13,623 nucleotides of DNA from Rhodobacteraceae bacterium UBA1957 (lineage in GTDB: Bacteria > Pseudomonadota > Alphaproteobacteria > Rhodobacterales > Rhodobacteraceae): positions 1,734 through 15,356 of the forward strand of contig DDEJ01000130.1 in NCBI GenBank assembly GCA_002336405.1, written 5' to 3'. This document shows positions 1 through 7,945 of the stretch, piece after piece. The notes below the pieces were generated by a model. It made no database searches, was not told where the DNA came from, and saw only the letters and a list, made by a program, of their open reading frames with translations. Each line of letters starts with the position of its first letter. Within the stretch, counting starts at the first letter, position 1. Made by a program: the position numbers and the translations under genes.

Positions 1-194
1 CAGATACCCAGATACGCACATAAAATAGGTCACTCCGACAAACCGTCCAGATTTGCTTGCCAGCTTTTCCAACGCTGCCACGTCCGCAAGTGTCGCCATC
101 AGTGGCTTTCGCAAATCACGTCAAACCCAGCTTCGATCAGTGCTTTCACGATCAGGTAGCGGATGAAATTAGGTGTAAAGAGTTGCGGCGACAT
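1..194 (-). pseudogene. Gfo/Idh/MocA-family dehydrogenase relic, 5'-truncated and frameshifted
   Basis: Reading leftward from 194, one frame gives a segment like the middle of the NAD(P)-binding domain of Gfo/Idh/MocA oxidoreductases: a 'TPN' motif, then KALIEAGFDVICES, which resembles the 'ALEAGFDVICDKP' segment of the family. That frame hits a stop at 99-101. Restoring one base after the codons for C-E-S continues the alignment from 99 to 1 as 'LMATLADVAALEKLASKSG' and 'RFVGVTY', the expected 'T.TLADA..L..LAE.SGR..GVTH' continuation. A single-base deletion has therefore split the frame. The N-terminal Rossmann glycine motif is absent, because the segment begins right after the end of the ABC ATPase gene (214). 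The gene runs off the left edge, so its C-terminal part may or may not survive. It is probably non-functional. The family assignment rests on motif resemblance read by eye. Confidence 0.62.
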
Positions 195-213
195 CACTCC
201 GAACAAACGCACC

Positions 214-849
214 TTACGCCAATACCAGTTTTTGATCGCCCGCTTCTTTTGCGTCTTCCGGATCATGCGTAACCAGCAATGCCGGTATATTGTGACGCCG
301 AATGTGCTCAAAAGCAAAGCTGCGCATCTCACCTCTAAGCGCAAGATCAAGTTTCGAAAACGGTTCGTCCAGCAACAGTGCCGCCGGTTCCGCAAGCAGT
401 GTACGCATCAGCGCGGCGCGTGCCCGCTGTCCTCCTGAAAGGCTTGCTGGATCGCGCAGGTAAAATCCGTCCAGACCGGCTTGTTTCAGCGCCACTTCGA
501 CCGCCGCATGCCGCCGTGCCCGGCCCACCACTGTGCGTGTCAATCCAAAAGCCAGATTGTCACCGACCGACAGATGCGGAAACAAACCACCGTCTTGAAA
601 CATCAGCCCAATTCTTCGCGCCTCAGGTGGTAGTGAGCGCAAATCTATTCCGTTCAATGTGATGTGCCCTTCAAGCTGGAAAGTAGAGGCCAAATGGCCT
701 GCAATAGCATCGAGTAGGGTCGATTTACCAACGCCGCTCGGCCCCATGACAGTTGCAACTTCGCCACGTTCAACACAAACGCACAGCGGCCCAAATAGCG
801 TCGACGAATTCGCCCAGCGCACAGACACATTTTTCAAATCAAGGCTCAT
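214..849 (-). CDS. ynjD: ABC transporter ATP-binding protein, YnjD-like
   Basis: This 211-residue ATPase subunit should power import through the neighbouring permease and sit on the cytoplasmic face. All nucleotide-binding motifs are present: Walker A GPSGVGKST (36-44), Q-loop Gln85, signature LSGGQ (137-141), Walker B LLLDEP with catalytic Glu162, and H-loop His195 in VTHD. It is a minimal single-domain ATPase, as is usual for YnjD; there is no C-terminal regulatory domain of the MalK or FbpC type. The start codon at 849 overlaps the permease stop as ATGA, so translation is probably coupled. It is the last gene of the operon. The C-terminal tail (DQKLVLA) ends about 20 nt before a dehydrogenase relic, so the last few residues could have been altered by a rearrangement. 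Sequence alone does not reveal the substrate; a ferric-iron- or thiamine-type importer ATPase would look similar. Confidence 0.93.
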   Translation of the reverse strand: MSLDLKNVSVRWANSSTLFGPLCVCVERGEVATVMGPSGVGKSTLLDAIAGHLASTFQLEGHITLNGIDLRSLPPEARRIGLMFQDGGLFPHLSVGDNLAFGLTRTVVGRARRHAAVEVALKQAGLDGFYLRDPASLSGGQRARAALMRTLLAEPAALLLDEPFSKLDLALRGEMRSFAFEHIRRHNIPALLVTHDPEDAKEAGDQKLVLA

Positions 850-2549
850 TGGCCAGCCCCTTTTAATGCGGCGCGGTTGCGAAAGACAAACGCAGGCACC
901 ATAAATGCAACGGCATACGCTGCAAACGATAAGATTGCCTGTAAGCTAGCATAAACCCCGGTGATCCGCCGGTCTGCGCCCGAAGAGAGCGTCACCGCCT
1001 CTGTCGTCAACGTGGAAATTCGGCCTGCCCCCATGAACAACGTCGGAAGGTATTGCGCAACAGACACCGCAGTTCCAATCGCTGCTGCTATCAAGATCGG
1101 TGATAATAGTAATGGGATCTTGACCGTTAACAACTGCCGCAATGGCCCTGCGCCCAGCGAGGCCGCAGCCCGTATCAGCCGCGGGTCCAGTGCCCGCCAC
1201 GGGTCTGACAGAACAATCATGACATAGGGAAAGACAAATAAGACCTGCGCCCAGATAACCGCACCGATCCCACCGCTGATCCCGAGGCGCAAAAACAGCA
1301 TGTTTAACCCGTATAGGAAGGCAATCTGTGGCAGCAAAAGTGGAAGGTAGATCAGCACCTCCCCCCAACCTGCGCGCCCTCGACCCTTACGATCCTCACC
1401 CTCGAGCCAGAGGATTGCAAGAGCAAGCGAGACAAACACGCTTGCGCCTGCGATCAAAAGCGTGTTGCCCAACGCGGAACCCAAGACCCCAGCCGCATTT
1501 CGCCAAGGCTGAAAAGACCACGTTTCCGGCAACATGGAAGGCCAGGGCCAGCGCCACGCCAAGGACCAAAAAACCAACGAAACCATCGCCAGCGCCCCGA
1601 TCACAAACAAAGCGACGACGCACAGACTGGCAATCCGCAAAAGCGGCTTAACTGTGCTGCTGCGGCCCCCGGCTCTAATCCACCACAAGCCAGTATAACG
1701 CACCAACCGCTCGGCCACGAACAGCGTCGCCGAAGCCACGCCCATCAAGAACGCCAGCATCAGAGCTCCGGCTGATGCTGGCAGGATCATCGCAAGATCA
1801 GGGGCCATGAAAAGACGCATCACAAACACCGAAAAAACCGGAGGATTCGAGGGGCCGAGAATAATCCCCATCTCTACCGTCGAGAGCGAATAGGCCAAAA
1901 CAACCAGAACTGGCAATCGAATCAATGGCCAGACCTGCGGCGCAATGATCTTGACCCACACAACACTGCGCCGGTAGCCAAGGCCGCGCGCTGCCGCCAT
2001 ATGTTGCTGCACCGGGATTTGGCTCAGGGCAGCCAGCATGACCAAAAGTAGAAAAGGAATTTCTTTTATCATCAACCCAAGGATCAACGCGATGCCCCAC
2101 GGGTCATTGATTAGCGCCAAATCGGGCGGGCGCACCCATCCAACAAGCGGTGCGAGAAGCCGCGCAATCCAACCAGATGGCGCCAGCACAAAGGCAAGGC
2201 CAATGGCAACCGCCGTATGAGGTGCCGCTAAAAGCGGGGCCAGCCAACGGGCGGCCGACCTGCCAGTCATGCGCGCATGCGCGGTGGCACAAAAGCAAGT
2301 TGCAAGGGTCAGCGACAAAAACGTTGCCGCGAAACCGATCCAGAGCGTCAGCCGTACAGATGTCCAAAAGCCTGGAAGCGCACATAAACTCCGCCAGACT
2401 TCGAGACCGGAACCATGTGCCCCAACTACCGGCATCAACCCGAACGCCGCGCGCCCGGTTTGGATCAACCCCGCAGCAATCGGACTAATAATTCCCAACA
2501 AAAGCGCCGCCAAGACGACCGAGCGCAGACCTGTGCCAGTTGGCTTCAT
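846..2549 (-). CDS. ynjC: ABC transporter permease, double-length, YnjC-like
   Basis: This 567-residue integral membrane protein has two fused permease halves, each with about six hydrophobic segments, as in YnjC and the FbpB/ThiP type. Each half carries an EAA-like cytoplasmic loop that docks on the ATPase. The first is at about residues 184-205 (AAARGLGYRRSVVWVKIIAP) and the second at about 460-482 (RAAASLGAGPLRQLLTVKIP). The long charged linker around residues 278-305 separates the halves. The start ATG at 2549 is one nucleotide after the stop of the binding-protein gene (TGACATG), and the 3' end overlaps the ATPase start by 4 nt. One polypeptide thus supplies the whole channel for the YnjBCD importer. 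The substrate is not known for the E. coli homologue, as far as I recall. Confidence 0.92.
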   Translation of the reverse strand: MKPTGTGLRSVVLAALLLGIISPIAAGLIQTGRAAFGLMPVVGAHGSGLEVWRSLCALPGFWTSVRLTLWIGFAATFLSLTLATCFCATAHARMTGRSAARWLAPLLAAPHTAVAIGLAFVLAPSGWIARLLAPLVGWVRPPDLALINDPWGIALILGLMIKEIPFLLLVMLAALSQIPVQQHMAAARGLGYRRSVVWVKIIAPQVWPLIRLPVLVVLAYSLSTVEMGIILGPSNPPVFSVFVMRLFMAPDLAMILPASAGALMLAFLMGVASATLFVAERLVRYTGLWWIRAGGRSSTVKPLLRIASLCVVALFVIGALAMVSLVFWSLAWRWPWPSMLPETWSFQPWRNAAGVLGSALGNTLLIAGASVFVSLALAILWLEGEDRKGRGRAGWGEVLIYLPLLLPQIAFLYGLNMLFLRLGISGGIGAVIWAQVLFVFPYVMIVLSDPWRALDPRLIRAAASLGAGPLRQLLTVKIPLLLSPILIAAAIGTAVSVAQYLPTLFMGAGRISTLTTEAVTLSSGADRRITGVYASLQAILSFAAYAVAFMVPAFVFRNRAALKGAGQ

Positions 2550-2550
2550 G

Positions 2551-3756
2551 TCAACGCGTATACCGCCGCGCCCATTCTTGCGTCAGCCGCGTCATCCAAC
2601 TGGCATGAGGTTCAAGTAATGTCGGCCCCAAATCTGCGAGCGAGGGCAGCCCGGGGGCAGTTTGAAGGGTGGCAAACGTAGCGCGAGCGTCGGCCTTAAG
2701 CTTTGCCGCGGCAAGGACTGAGAACGCGCCCAGCACCTCAATATTTTGCATATGCGCCTGAGTATCAGGCGCCAGCAGGAAATTCGCAACCACTTGCGCA
2801 CCTTCGCGGCTGGCCGCGTTATAGGGAATAGCCACAAAGCTCACATTACCGATTGTGCCGCCTTCGGGCACGAACACACGGGCGGTTTCGGGCAGAAGGC
2901 CCTGTGCGATGGCCACTGCAGTCGACGCGGGATCGAAAGACATGGCGATATCGATTTCGCCATCATTCAACAGCTGCTGCTGGACAGATTGGTTTTCGGG
3001 GAAAGTCTCGCCACCGCGCCAGAGAGTGGGGCGAAGCGCATCATACCATTTCCACAAAGGGCGCGTGGCCGCCACAAAGCTATCCTCTGTGACCGGCTCT
3101 TGCAGCACAGCAGTGTCCAGTGTCAGGTCTATGAGCGCCTGTTTGAGAAAAGTTGCCCCCATGAAATTTGACGGGGCAGGATGGGTAAATCGACCGGGAT
3201 TAATCGTCGCCCACTCCAAAAGAGCGGTCATCGATAACGGCGGCGTATCGATCCGCGCACTGTCGTAATTAAAGACAAATTTTGCCAACCGCCAAGGGCT
3301 TTCCATTCCCGCCACTGGCACCGTGAAATCCACCGAATTGGGGGATGCGGGTGACAGATCAAGATATTGCGCGTTCGGCAACCCATCAACAAAAGGGCCA
3401 AATAGCAGACCCTGCTCTTTCATCGTCAGAAAATTAGGCCCGTTGATCCAGATAAGATCGACGGACCCTTCATCGTCTTGTCCGGCGGCTTTCTCCGACA
3501 GCACACGTGTCACAGCCTCTGCGGTATCTGTCAGCTTGACCTGCCGCAACGCCACACCGTACCGTTCAAAGGTTTGCTGCCCAACCCAAGCGATGAAGGC
3601 ATTTGTTTGCGGATCCCCGCCCCAAGCGTTCCAATAGACAGTCTGACCCTTTGCCGCCTCAAGCGTATCTTGCCAGCTATCGGCCAGCACAGGATTGAAA
3701 AGAATAGGGTTGGAAAGCACAATTGCGGCAAGCGCAGACATTAGGGAAATTCGCAT
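2551..3756 (-). CDS. ynjB: ABC transporter periplasmic substrate-binding protein, YnjB-like
   Basis: The 401-residue binding protein captures the unknown substrate in the periplasm and delivers it to the double-length permease. I place the start at ATG 3756, not at the upstream in-frame codon at 3804. A strong AAAGGAG Shine-Dalgarno (3763-3769) lies 6 nt before 3756, and this start gives a clean Sec signal peptide: MRIS, a hydrophobic core, then cleavage after VLA near residue 25. The mature N-terminus contains KGQTVYWNAWGGDP (about 36-49), which matches the conserved 'GQTVY.NAWGGDP' opening of YnjB as I remember it. 'EGSVDLIWINGPNF' lies further on. No lipobox cysteine follows the signal, so the protein should be soluble. 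It is separated by 84 nt from the upstream phosphatidyltransferase gene, the only sizeable gap in the operon; a possible secondary promoter lies there. Confidence 0.92.
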   Translation of the reverse strand: MRISLMSALAAIVLSNPILFNPVLADSWQDTLEAAKGQTVYWNAWGGDPQTNAFIAWVGQQTFERYGVALRQVKLTDTAEAVTRVLSEKAAGQDDEGSVDLIWINGPNFLTMKEQGLLFGPFVDGLPNAQYLDLSPASPNSVDFTVPVAGMESPWRLAKFVFNYDSARIDTPPLSMTALLEWATINPGRFTHPAPSNFMGATFLKQALIDLTLDTAVLQEPVTEDSFVAATRPLWKWYDALRPTLWRGGETFPENQSVQQQLLNDGEIDIAMSFDPASTAVAIAQGLLPETARVFVPEGGTIGNVSFVAIPYNAASREGAQVVANFLLAPDTQAHMQNIEVLGAFSVLAAAKLKADARATFATLQTAPGLPSLADLGPTLLEPHASWMTRLTQEWARRYTR

Positions 3757-3762
3757 GTTTTG

Positions 3763-3769
3763 CTCCTTT
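3763..3769 (-). promoter_or_regulatory. Shine-Dalgarno of the binding-protein gene
   Basis: AAAGGAG on the minus strand, 6 nt before ATG 3756. It is the strongest ribosome-binding site in the operon and decides the start of the binding protein, which is normally made in excess over permease and ATPase. Confidence 0.85.
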
Positions 3770-3775
3770 GAATGT

Positions 3776-3804
3776 AGGTTACGTACTGGCAAAGGCTCTG
3801 ACAA
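3776..3804 (-). promoter_or_regulatory. possible internal promoter before the binding-protein gene
   Basis: On the minus strand, TTGTCA (3799-3804, five of six matches to a sigma-70 -35 box) is followed after 17 nt by TAACCT (3776-3781), a poor -10 box. It sits in the only real intergenic gap of the operon and could give extra transcription of the ABC genes. This is weak, motif-only evidence. Confidence 0.25.
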
Positions 3805-3840
3805 AACCAGCCCATTGTACGCAATCGTCGTTTTATCTGT

Positions 3841-4446
3841 TTACTCAAATGCCCGCCATCCGTATCGCCATCTGGTCACTGTGGTGACGGCGCAGGCCGC
3901 AGAAAAAAGATATGCCAGTGGCGCAAAGGCTTGTGGAAACAAACACATGGCCACAAAAAAACCTATAGTTTCGGCTCCTTCCGTCAGACCGCCAAGATAA
4001 TAGATGCCTTTGCTCGGATAAGCCTCGGGACGCATTCCACGTTGCCCGGCAATCACCGAAAAAGCCAAAAAAGACGAGCCGGTTCCGACGAAAGCAGCAA
4101 TCAGAACCGCAGCAGGCAGGGCGTTCGCCACTGGATCGGCCAGTGCAAAGCCCAACGGCACAAGCGCATAGAAAACGAAATCCAGCGCAATGTCCATGAA
4201 CGCTCCACGGTCGGTGGGGTGCGTCAATTGGGCGACAGCACCATCCAGCCCGTCAAGAATGCGGTTTACCACAATCGCCAACAGTGCCAGCCAGAATTGC
4301 CCAAATGCCAGAGCAGGCAGCGCCAGAACGCCGATGCAAAATCCAAAAAGCGTCACTTGATCGGCCACGATCCCCGCCCGCACCAAGGCCCGTGCGGGTA
4401 GAGCGAGCCAGCGTCGCAGCAGCGGACTAAGACTTGCGTCGATCAT
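3841..4446 (-). CDS. ynjF: CDP-alcohol phosphatidyltransferase family protein, YnjF-like
   Basis: This 201-residue membrane enzyme has about six hydrophobic segments. The CDP-alcohol phosphotransferase motif is at residues 65-89: D65..D68-G69..A72, G81, D85 and D89 are all present. These acidic residues bind the metal and CDP-alcohol in the family. The arginine that normally follows the alanine is Gln73 here. Further YnjF hallmarks, from memory of the E. coli protein, are 'GTGSSFLAF' (121-129) and 'YYLGGLTEG.ETI' (149-161). The start is placed at ATG 4446: it has GGAG 6 nt upstream and overlaps the preceding stop as ATGA. The in-frame TTG at 4458 lacks a visible ribosome site. The enzyme should move a phospho-headgroup between a CDP-activated lipid or alcohol and an acceptor. 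The actual substrate is unknown; it is not recognisably PgsA, PssA or a cardiolipin synthase. Confidence 0.88.
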   Translation of the reverse strand: MIDASLSPLLRRWLALPARALVRAGIVADQVTLFGFCIGVLALPALAFGQFWLALLAIVVNRILDGLDGAVAQLTHPTDRGAFMDIALDFVFYALVPLGFALADPVANALPAAVLIAAFVGTGSSFLAFSVIAGQRGMRPEAYPSKGIYYLGGLTEGAETIGFFVAMCLFPQAFAPLAYLFSAACAVTTVTRWRYGWRAFE

Positions 4447-6593
4447 CCCCGTCTCCAACTATGAAACTTCGCAACAATAGATAAAAGTTGACCATTAATA
4501 TGGGCACGGCGCCAGGCGCCAGCTGCATATTTATTGGCCTCGGCGAGGGTCGGATAGATATGGATCGTACCAAGGATCTTGTTCAGACCCAGCCCGTGTT
4601 TCATGGCCAGCACAAACTCGGCGAGCAGGTCACCCGCCTGTGCTCCCACGATCGTAACACCGAGAATGCGATCCTTGCCCGGCACGGTTAAAACCTTGAC
4701 GAACCCTTCCGCTGCGCTGTCTGCGATGGCGCGGTCCAGATCGTCGATCCCATAGCGCGTGACCTCATACGCAATGCCTGTTTCGCGCGCCTCGGCCTCA
4801 GACAGGCCAACGCGGCCCACTTCGGGGTCAGTGAATGTCGCCCATGGGATCACGCGGTAATCTGCCTTGAAGCGTTTGACACCCCCAAAGAGTGCGTTAA
4901 TGGTCGCAAACCAAGCTTGATGACCGGCAGTATGGGTGAACTGATAGGGACCGGCGACATCGCCCGCCGCGAGAATGTTAGGGTATAGCGTTTCGAGATA
5001 CGCGTTTGTCTCCACCACTCGCCCGATCTCAATACCGAGCTGTTCAAGGCCAAACCCTTTTAAGCGCGGGCTGCGACCGACAGCGACGATCATCTCGTCG
5101 AAAGCGATCTTATGCGTTGCGTTTTCATGAACGATATCAATCCATTTCTCCGCCTCTGTCACGCCACAACGCACCGCCTTATGACCCGTCAACACCCTAA
5201 TACCATCGGCCTCGAAGGATGCCTGGACTAGATCCGAGACCTCTGCATCTTCGCGGATCATGATACGCGAAGCCATTTCGATCAACGTCACGTTTGAGCC
5301 GAGCCGCGCGAAGCTTTGCGCCAGTTCAGAGCCAACCGGCCCCCCACCCAAAACTACCAGTCGCCTTGGGGCTTCTTCCCGGTTCTGCAACGTCTCCCAA
5401 AGCGTGTCAGACGTCAGATAACCAACCTTGTCGATACCGGGAAGCTGCGGCACGAACGGCTGCGCCCCAGTGGCGATGATGATCGCCCGCGTGGACAACC
5501 GTTGCGTTCCTCCGGCATGCAGAGCGATCTCGACCGTCCAGGGATCGACGATCCTTGCATAGCCTTCAAGCACCTCGACCCCAAGATCAGAATAGCGTTT
5601 AACGCTATCATGAGGGGCAATATCGGCAACGACTTGGCGCACACGAGCCATCACCTCAGAAAACACAACTTTTGGCGACATCGGCTCCAATCCGTACCGG
5701 TCCGCATGGCGCATCTGATCAGCAATTTTCGCACTTTTGATCATCGCCTTTGACGGTATGCAGCCATAATTAAGGCAATCACCGCCCATTTTATGCGCCT
5801 CAACCAAGGTTACTTTGGCTTTGGTCGCCGCCGCAATATAGGCACAGACCAGACCCGCCGCCCCAGCGCCAATCACGATAAGATTGCGGTCAAAGGCAGT
5901 GGGGCGCTTATAGCCTGAATAGATTTTTTGACGTTTGATAAAATTGATGAGTATGCGCGCGCCCCAGGGGAAAAGCCCCAAAAGGGCAAATGACACCACA
6001 AGAGGCGCTGAAACAATGCCAGACAAACTGTCGAGAGCGGCCAATTGGGTGCCAGCATTCACATAAACCGCCGTCCCCGCCAGCATGCCAACTTGGCTGA
6101 CCACAAAAAATGTCCCAGCCCGCATTGATGTGAGCCCCATCAAAAGATTGATGGCAAAAAACGGTAGAATAGGGATCATCCGCAGGGTGAACAGATAGAA
6201 TGCCCCGTCTTTGGCAAAGCCTTCGTTAATTGAGCCGAAACGGGTGCCCAGCCAGCCACGCACCCAGTCACTCAACAGGTAACGCGCCGCAAGAAAAGCC
6301 AGTGTCGCCCCAATGCTAGATGCAAAAGAAACAAGCAAAAATCCCTGCCAGAACCCAAATAGCGCCCCCGCCACCAGCGTCATCCATGTCGCTAATGGCA
6401 GAGACAAGGCCGTGACAACGATATAGCCCAAGGCGTAGAGTACGACGAGTAACCATGCGTTCGACTGACGCCATTCGATCAAGTTTGACACATAGACTTG
6501 CGTGATGCTCAGATCAATCGGTTGCGCGCGCAACAACAGCACAGAAAGCACCACGACCAGCACCAAACAGATCGCCAGAATTGGTTTTTTCAA
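4443..6593 (-). CDS. VTT/TVP38 membrane domain fused to a lipoamide-dehydrogenase-like FAD/NAD(P) oxidoreductase
   Basis: 716 residues in two parts. Residues 1-220 are hydrophobic, with a TVP38/TMEM64 (VTT, DedA-like) domain, including 'GALFGFWQGF', 'GATLAFLAARYLL' and 'LRMIPILPFFAINLLMG'. Residues 236-716 are a class-I pyridine nucleotide-disulfide reductase: FAD motif IGAGAAG (241-247), redox-active disulfide C273/C278 in GGDCLNYGCIPSK, NAD(P) motif GGGPVGSE (416-423), second FAD motif AAGDV, and a C-terminal dimerisation domain. The C-terminal HPT..E motif reads YPTLAE (680-685), so the usual catalytic His is Tyr680. There is no HMA domain and no C-terminal Cys pair, so this is not a mercuric reductase despite its likeness. 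The start is TTG at 6593 with AGGGA 7 nt upstream; the same frame has a stop just before it. It is the first gene of the operon. The substrate is unknown, perhaps a membrane-proximal thiol, disulfide or quinone reaction. Confidence 0.9.
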   Translation of the reverse strand: MKKPILAICLVLVVVLSVLLLRAQPIDLSITQVYVSNLIEWRQSNAWLLVVLYALGYIVVTALSLPLATWMTLVAGALFGFWQGFLLVSFASSIGATLAFLAARYLLSDWVRGWLGTRFGSINEGFAKDGAFYLFTLRMIPILPFFAINLLMGLTSMRAGTFFVVSQVGMLAGTAVYVNAGTQLAALDSLSGIVSAPLVVSFALLGLFPWGARILINFIKRQKIYSGYKRPTAFDRNLIVIGAGAAGLVCAYIAAATKAKVTLVEAHKMGGDCLNYGCIPSKAMIKSAKIADQMRHADRYGLEPMSPKVVFSEVMARVRQVVADIAPHDSVKRYSDLGVEVLEGYARIVDPWTVEIALHAGGTQRLSTRAIIIATGAQPFVPQLPGIDKVGYLTSDTLWETLQNREEAPRRLVVLGGGPVGSELAQSFARLGSNVTLIEMASRIMIREDAEVSDLVQASFEADGIRVLTGHKAVRCGVTEAEKWIDIVHENATHKIAFDEMIVAVGRSPRLKGFGLEQLGIEIGRVVETNAYLETLYPNILAAGDVAGPYQFTHTAGHQAWFATINALFGGVKRFKADYRVIPWATFTDPEVGRVGLSEAEARETGIAYEVTRYGIDDLDRAIADSAAEGFVKVLTVPGKDRILGVTIVGAQAGDLLAEFVLAMKHGLGLNKILGTIHIYPTLAEANKYAAGAWRRAHINGQLLSIVAKFHSWRRG

Positions 6594-6600
6594 GCGTTTT

Positions 6601-6643
6601 TCCCTAAGCTATCGATATATTCAAAGCTGCGGATTTGCGCCAA
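6601..6643 (-). promoter_or_regulatory. candidate operon promoter and ribosome-binding site
   Basis: On the minus strand, TTGGCG (6638-6643) and TATATC (6614-6619) are 18 nt apart and could be -35 and -10 boxes. AGGGA (6601-6605) lies 7 nt before the TTG start at 6593. The ribosome site is convincing. The promoter boxes each match consensus in four of six positions and are only a candidate. Confidence 0.35.
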
Positions 6644-7303
6644 ATGAACACCTAATCCACGCATTGGTATCGCTTGCGTCACTTAATTTTTCCTTCTTTA
6701 AAATTTAGTGTATCATTGACTGATGGATTTAAGACATTCAAAGCACGAAACTGTTACTGGAAAACTCTTTTCGCTGGCCTGTGATTTACTTAGATTTTCA
6801 TGAGGCGGCCTGTGGGACAGCTTAGACGCGCAATTATGCTGCTATTTTATTGAAGACTGCGGTGACGTGGTGCATGCAGTGTAATAGCTGGGTGATCAAC
6901 ATCCCCCTTAAATCGTCATTACATTTGCCGCCCTATTCATCTGCTTTTGTGCGGTAGCATCATGCCCCAAATTGGCGCCATATCTTGAGATTAGTCTGGC
7001 CAGCGCGGGTGACAAAGGCTGCGACAGCATCATCATAGTTTAGCACCACGATCGGCGCACTATTCGCCAGCCACCGACAACTCCTAGTGTGGAATGAATA
7101 ATCGAAAACAGTAAAGTTAACAACGTCGAAAAATATGCGTATTTTACTCGACCACTCAACGCCATGGCGCAAGACCATGAGCAGAAAGATATCGAACAGC
7201 CACGACCGTGGTACTTTGATAAGTAAAGCACCGCTTACAAAACGGCTAAACCAGCAATAAATAGAGCATTTTTTAATATAATTTGCATTGTACGTTTTTA
7301 GAG

Positions 7304-7318
7304 GTCGTATTGATTTCA
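7304..7318 (+). repeat. 15-nt direct repeat, copy 1
   Basis: GTCGTATTGATTTCA occurs here and again at 8563-8577 in the same orientation. The copies lie outside the IS30 and IS3 relics. Similarity fades on both sides of each copy. Confidence 0.6.
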
Positions 7319-7429
7319 CCAGATGTATTCCGTGAAGCGGACGGACCGCTTACGACGTTTCCGCTGTTGCCTGTTATGCTTGAGAGGGGTACCTGCGCAG
7401 TTGAAAACAACAACGTCAATTTGCACCAA

Positions 7430-7945
7430 AGCACCATCCGGAGGTGAAGCGGGTAGCTTTTAAGTCAGCGTGCCGATGGCAGAGCTTTTTAGGCCACGGA
7501 TCAACTCTCTCTCCCAATGCCCCGGAACAGCGCGATCCTCAACCTCGGCGGGACGTTCGCTGATCATGATTTCATCAGAGATAAATGATCTTTTCTTGCC
7601 CTTTCACCGCGCCCAAGGCACGCACAAAGCCCATTTGGAACGCAAGCAAGAGACAAGTTTACGGCGCAGCGCACCAAGTCTCTAAAGGAATAAGGCCTCA
7701 TATATCATCTCAGGGCTGATACGCATCGAGTGATCCTCCAGATAGTCGAGCGGCAGTCAGCGCACAGCACTCAAACCCGCCAATGCGCATTGCCCCGTTG
7801 CGGCACACCTCACGGATATCGTCGATGCCGCCCAGCTGGTCTTGCGAGCGATGATACACACTCCGAGACCGTTCGAATGGCCCCATGCAATCTCCTCACG
7901 CTGCGCAAATTTGAGGTGGTGCCCTGACAATGAGGGACGCCGTCG
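7430..7945 (-). pseudogene. IS30-family transposase relic
   Basis: Reading leftward from about 7945, pieces of an IS30-type transposase appear in order across several frames. First, 'RRPSLSGHHLKFAQREEIA' with 'ARKTSWAASTI' (about 7945-7810), the N-terminal HTH region of the family. Second, after a frameshift, 'IREVCRNGAMRIGGFE', like 'ISREIRRNAATRSGGFEY'. Third, after an apparent internal deletion near 7745, 'PLDYLEDHSMRISPEMIYEA', the segment before the catalytic core. Fourth, 'LGALRRKLVSCLRSK', with stops where the family has codons. Fifth, '[20 protein letters not shown]' and '[10 protein letters not shown]' (about 7600-7520), a hallmark of the family. Sixth, a shifted '[10 protein letters not shown]' and 'ATRFT' down to about 7430. 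The acidic residue after GHWE and the whole C-terminal catalytic part are lost. It cannot be active. Ends are approximate and no terminal inverted repeats were recognised. Confidence 0.82.

Larger units (their letters stand above)
6594..7429. other. gene-poor stretch, no recognisable gene
   Basis: Apart from the promoter region of the leftward operon, nothing here could be assigned. A 119-codon open frame on the minus strand (7319-6960, GTG start) has no ribosome-binding site and no family resemblance that I can see. The stretch is A+T-richer than the flanking genes and borders a decayed transposase, so it is probably degraded accessory DNA. Confidence 0.5.

Noticed and set aside
3757..3804. 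Upstream start of the binding protein at 3804
   Set aside because: It would put 16 charged and polar residues before a perfect signal peptide, while a strong Shine-Dalgarno precedes 3756.
4447..4458. TTG start of the phosphatidyltransferase at 4458
   Set aside because: ATG 4446 has GGAG at ideal spacing and an ATGA overlap with the preceding stop.
4443..6593. Calling the flavoprotein a mercuric reductase
   Set aside because: The HMA domain and the C-terminal cysteine pair are absent and the catalytic His is replaced; only the CxxxxC reductase core is shared.
6960..7319. 119-codon open frame on the minus strand (GTG start)
   Set aside because: No ribosome-binding site, no recognisable domain, unusual composition, and it lies in DNA that otherwise contains only debris.
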